A stretch of 64,000 nucleotides of DNA. Source: a virus. Under the pieces are notes generated by a model that was not told where the DNA came from, made no database searches, and saw only the letters and a program-made list of their open reading frames with translations. The position numbers and the translations under genes were made by a program. Below, in pieces: positions 58,637 through 64,000 of this stretch (position 1 is its first letter; every line of letters begins with the position of its first letter). The DNA lies in the IMG/VR virus record IMGVR_UViG_3300050821_004356, positions 47,568 to 111,567 of that record. One strand, 5' to 3'.

Positions 58637-60751
58637 ATGCCCGACCAGGATCAACGAATAGCTCAGAAACTTCACGACCTCTACATCGACGCTGCGCCTG
58701 AGATTAACAAAGAAAATACCTTTGTTGATGAAGTCACTGATACGATTCAGTTCAACGATGCAGCGGCCGTCAAGCTAGTCATCGATGACTGTGAAGCGGC
58801 TGATACATACATAAACATCCAGCAGTGGTCAAACGGCTGGACGATGGCTGACCTTCTTTATCAATCGCCTGCTACTCAATCGGCGTTTGATGGTGGGAAC
58901 ATCGGCAACGCATCGGTACCTAAGTACATGGTGTCGAACCACATTTCATCTATCGTTCCCAAAGTGATGGGAGGGCTGTTTTACGAAAAGCCGCCTTTTG
59001 CTCTTCGCCCGCAACCCGCTGTAACTCAAGATGTGATAAGAGCCAAGACCGCTGTCTTCTCTACGCAACTCGACATGATGAAGTTCGAGGAAGAAGTAGA
59101 GCGCACGATTGAGCAAGCCGCCTTGTTAGGCACCGGTATCATGAAGTATGGCTTCGTTGAATTCGAAAAGAAGATGATTCGCTATAAACGTAAGGGCGAG
59201 CGTCTACAGATCGAACAACCAGACGGTACTGTTAAGTTAGAAGACACTCCGGAATCGGACGACTACACGTCAGAGCCGTATACTAAAAGAGTTTGCCATC
59301 CGTGGATCAAGTGGTGCGATATTCGCACAGTACTTGTTAATCCGGGCTGCCGTGTTGGTGATATTCGTCGCGCTGGTTGGGTTGTGTACCGCGACTACGC
59401 TACGTACAGTGATTTAGCTAAGTTACGAGACGTAGAAGGCTACAATATTCCTGAAGAGGCAGTGCTACGGGAAATTTTTGACTCGAATCCGTCTTCAGGC
59501 CCAGACAATATCACGATGACGTTGCCCGAAGGCATGATGGGCTACATCCAACATGCTTTGCCGCGTAGTTATAAGACGTCGGTTGACCCGGGTAAAGCAC
59601 CCATCGAAGTTTTGGAACACTGGGACGACGAGAAGGTTATTGTTGTTCTATCCTTCAACGGTCACAACATTTTAATTCGCAACGAGAATAATCCGTACGG
59701 GCACATCCCGTTCTATTCGTTCAACTGGCGCAATATTCCTGACTGCTTCTACGGTCAAGGTCTTGGCTTGTTGATTGGTAGCGAACAGATCGTTGAGCAA
59801 GGCGTAACTAATCTTGCGCTCGACTTACTCAACTACGGTCTGCAGCCAACCGCTGTTCGTAAGAAGGGTTTCAACACACTCACTCAAGACGTCAGATGGC
59901 GTCAAGGTGGAATTATCGACGTGGAAGAAGACGTCGATAAGGCATTCAAGTTCCTTGAAATGCCCCCTGTCCCAGGTGAAGCGTGGCAATTTATATCGCA
60001 GGCCCAAAGTGCGGGCGCATCAACATCCGGTGCTAACGAACAAGTTATTCAAGGTGCGGGTGCTTCTGGCGTAAAAACTACAGGCATGCGCTCGGGTACC
60101 GGAGCGGCGGCAGTTATTCAGGCTAACGCCAGTAGACTTGACGGCCCAACTGGAAGATTTGTTCGACAGGTTTTCGAGCCGTGGTTATTCCAAATGGACG
60201 AACTCGATAATTTATTGCTGCCGACTAGCGTACTTCGCGATATATTAGGCGATGAACTAGGCCAACCGGCTCTTGTCGACCACATGGATTATCGAGAAGC
60301 AAAGATTAAGTACGAGGTATTGGCGGGAGCAAAACTTGGTGCCAAGAAAGAAATGGCTCAAGCGTTGCCTATCATTATTCAACTTTTGAATAATCCAACG
60401 TTCGTAGCGAATGCAAACGACGCAGGTTATCAGTTTGATGCGCCAGCAATCTTTAAGGCGTTCACAGACGCAGCCGGATGGAAGTTCAGTCAGAATTTCT
60501 TACGCAAGATGACACCGGACGAACAACAGAGACATCAGGCTAATTCGCCAGCCGCACTGCAGCAAGCGCAAGCAGCAAGTGCTCAAAAAATGGCAGCCGC
60601 TAAGTTCGCGCAAGAACAGCAAATAGAAAACCAGAAACAGCTTGGCAAAGCTGGTAACGAAGCTTTCCGTACGGCAATCAATAAGGCGACAACGCCCGAA
60701 CTAGAAGGTCAAGATACGACCACAGGCTTTGGTTCGACCACTGCTTTGTAG
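58637..60751 (+). CDS. Portal protein
   Basis: 704 aa, directly after the terminase, in the usual terL-portal order. Features include DCFYGQGLGLLIGSEQIVEQ (near 372) as in podovirus- or N4-type portals, long helices near 130-170 and a Gln/Ala-rich C-terminal barrel helix. It forms the dodecameric ring for DNA entry and exit. Confidence 0.86.
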   Translation: MPDQDQRIAQKLHDLYIDAAPEINKENTFVDEVTDTIQFNDAAAVKLVIDDCEAADTYINIQQWSNGWTMADLLYQSPATQSAFDGGNIGNASVPKYMVSNHISSIVPKVMGGLFYEKPPFALRPQPAVTQDVIRAKTAVFSTQLDMMKFEEEVERTIEQAALLGTGIMKYGFVEFEKKMIRYKRKGERLQIEQPDGTVKLEDTPESDDYTSEPYTKRVCHPWIKWCDIRTVLVNPGCRVGDIRRAGWVVYRDYATYSDLAKLRDVEGYNIPEEAVLREIFDSNPSSGPDNITMTLPEGMMGYIQHALPRSYKTSVDPGKAPIEVLEHWDDEKVIVVLSFNGHNILIRNENNPYGHIPFYSFNWRNIPDCFYGQGLGLLIGSEQIVEQGVTNLALDLLNYGLQPTAVRKKGFNTLTQDVRWRQGGIIDVEEDVDKAFKFLEMPPVPGEAWQFISQAQSAGASTSGANEQVIQGAGASGVKTTGMRSGTGAAAVIQANASRLDGPTGRFVRQVFEPWLFQMDELDNLLLPTSVLRDILGDELGQPALVDHMDYREAKIKYEVLAGAKLGAKKEMAQALPIIIQLLNNPTFVANANDAGYQFDAPAIFKAFTDAAGWKFSQNFLRKMTPDEQQRHQANSPAALQQAQAASAQKMAAAKFAQEQQIENQKQLGKAGNEAFRTAINKATTPELEGQDTTTGFGSTTAL

Positions 60752-60772
60752 TTAAAATAAAGGAATAAAACA

Positions 60773-61198
60773 ATGGCTATAAAAGAAAAACAGGCAATAC
60801 TATCGCCGAACCTGTCACAAGCAAAGAAAGCATCATTGTTGCAAGTTATTCTTTCTCCTGGTTGGAAAGTGGTCGAAGAGATCGCCAACGAAGCTTGTCT
60901 ACGCTATACGCAGGACATCATCCGCCTAGACCCAGAATCAGAAGACTACGACCGAGTGTCTCAAACTAGAACATTACGTGCTCGCAATGCGACGGAGTAT
61001 AGCGATTTATTATTACACTCAATTGTTGAACATGCTAATTCGGTTCGCAAAGTAGAAGCAGTAGAGACTGAAGAAGCGGTATCGCGGGTAGGTGACATGT
61101 TTGGCATTCATCCAGCGAAGCCAGGGGCACCAGCAGATGCGATTAAAAACGTGTTCGGCATCCACCCAGCACGACCAAAGAAAGTAGCAGTAAAGTAA
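60773..61198 (+). CDS. Hypothetical head-region protein
   Basis: 141 aa. Helical first 100 residues; the C-terminus repeats FGIHPAKPG and FGIHPARPK. Between portal and scaffold genes, so it may be a head assembly factor. AAAGGAATAAAAC precedes the ATG. Confidence 0.62.
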   Translation: MAIKEKQAILSPNLSQAKKASLLQVILSPGWKVVEEIANEACLRYTQDIIRLDPESEDYDRVSQTRTLRARNATEYSDLLLHSIVEHANSVRKVEAVETEEAVSRVGDMFGIHPAKPGAPADAIKNVFGIHPARPKKVAVK

Positions 61199-61247
61199 TC
61201 CCTTCGGGGAAAGCAGTATAATCAAATTTTGTAAAAGGATTAATAAC

Positions 61248-62609
61248 ATGGCAAGACTTACCGCAAGTGACATCAACCAAGCGTGGTTGGAGTCAGCAAC
61301 ATTAGAAGATTTGAAAACAGCGATGCGCAGTGGTGGCGACGTCCTAAACGCCGTCAACACATTGCTCGTGTCTCCTGAAGGCAAAAAGATCGCCTCGGAG
61401 ATGTTGAACGATCCGGACTATGTTCCTAAATCACGTCGTCAACCCGACCCCGAAGAGGCCGCTCAGATTGCGGAAGACGAAGCGCGCGCCGCAGCCCAGG
61501 CAACAGAAGACGCGGCAGCTGCTTTACAGCCTGTCCCAGACGGTACTGTGCCACCTGAAACGACGATGACAGTAGTAAACGAAGTTAACGCCGCTAGAGC
61601 CATCGAAGATGAAGCGGCCAAAAAGTATGGCTTGACTATTGTTCGGAACGCCAAAGGCGACATCGAAAAAGTTATTCATGAGTATCAAGGAACCGACGAA
61701 GACGGTCGTCCTATCGGGCGTCCGACTCACTTCGAAAGCACAAGTCTGATCGAGGCCATTGGTAAAGTTCAAAACGCGCACGTCAACGCGGCTCGTTACG
61801 CAGACCGTGTGAAAAATAACAGATATAAACAATCAGCAGCTGCTATGAATTCTGCTGAAAAGAGCGCAGCTGCTCAAACAGCTTTGGCGGAAAGTGACCG
61901 CTTGGCTGAAGAAGCCGCAAACGAAAAAGACCCAGTTAAAATGAAAGAAGCCGTGAAGAAGTCGGTCGCCGCCCAGCGTGACGCAGAGCAAGCCGACGTC
62001 GCTACCCGCGAACACGGTAGAATCGTCGCCCAATCTTGGATGGACGATCACAAAGAAGATTTCTTGCCTTGTTTAGCCTCTTCGAACATCATGCGTGAGT
62101 ACATGGTAGCAAATGTGCTGACTATGACGTATGACAATCTCGAAAAGGCGTTCCAGGCAGTTAAAACTCAGTTGCCAAAGGTTGAAAGGCAATCAGCAAC
62201 TGAATCAGTATCTGTCGTACCGGCGGTTAATCCCCCGGCAACGACATCCGCAACTCCAGTAACGACCCCGGTGGCAATACCACCAGCCGCTGCTGTAGCA
62301 ACGGAAGAGAAACCTACAGTACAGCCGAAGGCGGAAGAAACTCCGACGCCGACGGCCGAGGCCCCAGCCTCTACGTCTGCCGCCGCGCCCAATGCGCAAT
62401 CAGCGGCCCGTAAGCCGGGAGTCAATGGTGGTTTGCAGCCAGGATCGATGAGCGCACAACGACCCGTGGTGCTACAAGCAACACCAGCAGAGACTCGTTC
62501 GAAACTTATGCGGGACATTGGAAAAATGTCCCCGGCGGAATTCCGCAAAAAGCTACGTGACGATAATTACGTCAAGCAGCTTGACGCAGCCGGAATCAAG
62601 TATAGGTAA
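61248..62609 (+). CDS. Putative scaffolding / head assembly protein
   Basis: 453 aa. Highly charged and Ala/Glu-rich with long predicted helices (residues 60-110 and 175-260), a Pro/Thr/Ala linker (310-395) and a basic C-terminal helix (MSPAEFRKKLRDDNYVKQLD). Position just before the capsid gene and composition are typical of scaffolds. Confidence 0.66.
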   Translation: MARLTASDINQAWLESATLEDLKTAMRSGGDVLNAVNTLLVSPEGKKIASEMLNDPDYVPKSRRQPDPEEAAQIAEDEARAAAQATEDAAAALQPVPDGTVPPETTMTVVNEVNAARAIEDEAAKKYGLTIVRNAKGDIEKVIHEYQGTDEDGRPIGRPTHFESTSLIEAIGKVQNAHVNAARYADRVKNNRYKQSAAAMNSAEKSAAAQTALAESDRLAEEAANEKDPVKMKEAVKKSVAAQRDAEQADVATREHGRIVAQSWMDDHKEDFLPCLASSNIMREYMVANVLTMTYDNLEKAFQAVKTQLPKVERQSATESVSVVPAVNPPATTSATPVTTPVAIPPAAAVATEEKPTVQPKAEETPTPTAEAPASTSAAAPNAQSAARKPGVNGGLQPGSMSAQRPVVLQATPAETRSKLMRDIGKMSPAEFRKKLRDDNYVKQLDAAGIKYR

Positions 62610-62659
62610 GGAACAAACACGACTAACAAGTCGTAGATTACGGAGTGTTAGGTAACCAC

Positions 62660-63607
62660 ATGAGTGGACCGACACCATCAGCGTCGAACGTATCGAACGT
62701 TCTGACCGCGCAGGCAATTCTATTCGATAAAGAACTCATCCCGAACTTGAAGGGTGAGACCGATGCATTCGTGACCGTGGCTGAACGCCGCGTGCAGGGA
62801 TTGCATATGGGCGTCAACCGTCAGTTCTTCCAGTACAACACCTTGACTGGTGATACTGCTCAGAACGCAGACGGAAACGTCGGAGCACCAGAAGTGGTTT
62901 CACAGATTACCGCGCCAGCAACCGTGGGGGAGTGGAATAATTATACTAATTTTTCTGCTTTCGCAATCGCCGCGTCAATCGACGAACTAGTTGGCAACAG
63001 CGCAGTCGAACTCGGCTACCAAGCCGGTCAGTCGATCAGCGAGTTGTACAGCGCCGTTGCGGACAGTGCAAGCACTGTTGACAGCAACGTAAACCAGAAC
63101 GGGTTGCTCGCAACTCCTTTCACGCTCGATCTAGCGACCGTTCGTGAAATGAAGCAGCAGCTAGTTTCCGCCGACGTACTTCCTTGCAAAAAGGGCATGT
63201 ATTACGGCGTTGTGTCTCCTAACGTGTTGGGCGATATTTACAACGCAACGACTGTGAATAACTCCATCATTGACAACTGGAAGCACACGGAAAGTGGCCA
63301 GAGAAAGTTTGACGAAATGGCCGGATCGGATCAGACGAAAGAAATCGTGCTCCCGGGTACGAACATTCTTTTCCGTCAGACCCCGTTCGTGACCAAGACT
63401 GCTAACTACTCCGGTTCCAAGACCGCATACAGGACGTATATCTTCGGAAACTATTCGATGATCGGCGTTTGGTTGCAGGTTCCTGGCGACACTGACCTAG
63501 ATGAAGGCGATTGGAGAACCATTGACTGCCGCGTTGTAACTGACGCGCCTCCGTCATCGTTCGACCCCACAGCCACCATCGGTGGATTTTTTAGCCTAGC
63601 GGCATAG
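62660..63607 (+). CDS. Major capsid protein, exon 1 (reads into intron)
   Basis: ATG at 62660 chosen (AGGTAACCAC upstream). The HK97-fold-type sequence begins MSGPTPSASNVSNVLTAQAI and includes an insertion-rich centre and FGNYSMIGVWLQVPGD near 275. Exon 1 most likely ends at 63587 (GGT GGA T); the remaining codons to the stop at 63605-63607 are intron. Joined to exon 2 at 63799 the protein would read IGG-W-ASYRFHQTVTLPP, a typical capsid ending. Confidence 0.86.
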   Translation: MSGPTPSASNVSNVLTAQAILFDKELIPNLKGETDAFVTVAERRVQGLHMGVNRQFFQYNTLTGDTAQNADGNVGAPEVVSQITAPATVGEWNNYTNFSAFAIAASIDELVGNSAVELGYQAGQSISELYSAVADSASTVDSNVNQNGLLATPFTLDLATVREMKQQLVSADVLPCKKGMYYGVVSPNVLGDIYNATTVNNSIIDNWKHTESGQRKFDEMAGSDQTKEIVLPGTNILFRQTPFVTKTANYSGSKTAYRTYIFGNYSMIGVWLQVPGDTDLDEGDWRTIDCRVVTDAPPSSFDPTATIGGFFSLAA

Positions 63608-63798
63608 TCCACATTAAATTCTCTCTGATCGACTCGAACGCTGAAATGCCAACGAGGCGGAACTCGAAAGAGACCGTGAACGACTAAGCGAGAGAACACC
63701 TGTTTTGGGTGATGCAATAGTCTGAACATACGGGAATTGTAACCGTATGAGTTGAGCAGAAATGACTCGACACACTTGTTTGAGTGTTAACAAAATTG
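63588..63798 (+). ncRNA. Group I intron in major capsid gene
   Basis: 211 nt, no ORF. P1: exon GTGGAT (63582-63587) pairs with GTCCAC (63607-63612) with the required U-G pair at the splice site. Core: ACGACTAAGCG (63681-63691) and TAGTCTGAAC (63718-63727) give P7-like GACTA/TAGTC pairing. The intron ends in G (63798). Splicing restores one open frame. Confidence 0.8.
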
Positions 63799-63908
63799 GG
63801 GCCAGCTATAGGTTTCATCAAACTGTCACGTTGCCCCCGGCAACTGGCACCAACACCCAGCGTTTGCGCTGGATTGATAGCGTTCAACATGGACTCCTAG
63901 CGGCGTAA
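63799..63908 (+). CDS. Major capsid protein, exon 2
   Basis: Reads (W)ASYRFHQTVTLPPATG then TNTQRLRWIDSVQHGLLAA before a stop at 63906-63908. Beta-rich end typical of capsid proteins. If the second intron is real, exon 2 ends a little before the CTAGCGGC at 63897 and the last residues shown are intron. Confidence 0.72.
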
Positions 63909-64000
63909 TCTGCTAGTAGATAATTTGCTCTGATTGACTTGGAAGCTGAAATGCTAACAAGGCGGAAGCCGAAAGGCACCGTGAACGACTAAGCGAGCGA
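63897..64000 (+). ncRNA. Second group I intron core (partial, right edge)
   Basis: CTAGCGGCGTAATC, CTCTGATTGACT, GCTGAAATGCTAAC, AAGGCGGAA and CACCGTGAACGACTAAGCGAG match intron 1 in order. Only the 5' half of the core is in the window, and I cannot place its 5' splice site. Confidence 0.66.

Overview
This window is part of the genome of a tailed double-stranded DNA bacteriophage. A large terminase subunit, a portal protein, a scaffold-like protein and a major capsid protein stand in order at the right end. Replication genes and many small overlapping genes fill the left half. Promoters of the form TTGACA-17-TAnnAT and AGGAG-type ribosome binding sites fit a bacterial host with an ordinary housekeeping sigma factor. 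The sugar genes at the far left suit a Gram-negative host, but nothing here names it. No integrase, CRISPR array or rRNA was seen.

Layout. From 1 to 31.9 kb everything reads leftward. It starts with sugar genes (GDP-mannose 4,6-dehydratase, two glycosyltransferases), then a DHH phosphoesterase, a MazG-like enzyme and small proteins. The replication and recombination block (6.6-24.2 kb) follows: PD-(D/E)XK nuclease, UvrD-type helicase, a family A DNA polymerase split into two genes, primase-polymerase/ATPase, an OB-fold-type protein, a DnaQ exonuclease, nucleotide enzymes and a metallophosphoesterase. Next is a bank of small accessory genes (25.4-31.9 kb) served by repeated, similar promoters. 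A 1.6 kb non-coding region (31.9-33.5 kb) separates this from rightward genes. It carries repeats of TTGGTGACAG and a pair of palindromic operators, and is the best origin or control-region candidate. Rightward genes begin at 33.5 kb with small proteins. RNA genes occupy 37.1-42.9 kb. Virion fibre or adhesin genes and small proteins follow (43-56 kb), then packaging and head genes (56.3-64 kb).

RNA genes. I read 34 tRNA or tRNA-like genes with assignable anticodons, together covering all 20 amino acids if the CAT gene is counted as Met. An apparent phage-borne RNase P RNA lies inside the array. Among the tRNAs sit about ten compact structured RNAs that close with acceptor-like stems and share the AATTTT/AAGTTT linkers but are not normal tRNAs. 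One unit looks like a circularly permuted tRNA. Together these suggest a self-contained tRNA production and processing locus.

Mobile DNA. At least ten homing-type endonuclease genes (HNH, endonuclease VII-like, LAGLIDADG) are spread through the window. One splits the DNA polymerase at its catalytic motif A. Two are bordered by copies of the leader of the gene behind them. Three share a covarying RNA pseudoknot that would hide their own ribosome binding site. The capsid gene is interrupted by a short group I intron, and a second intron core begins at the right edge.
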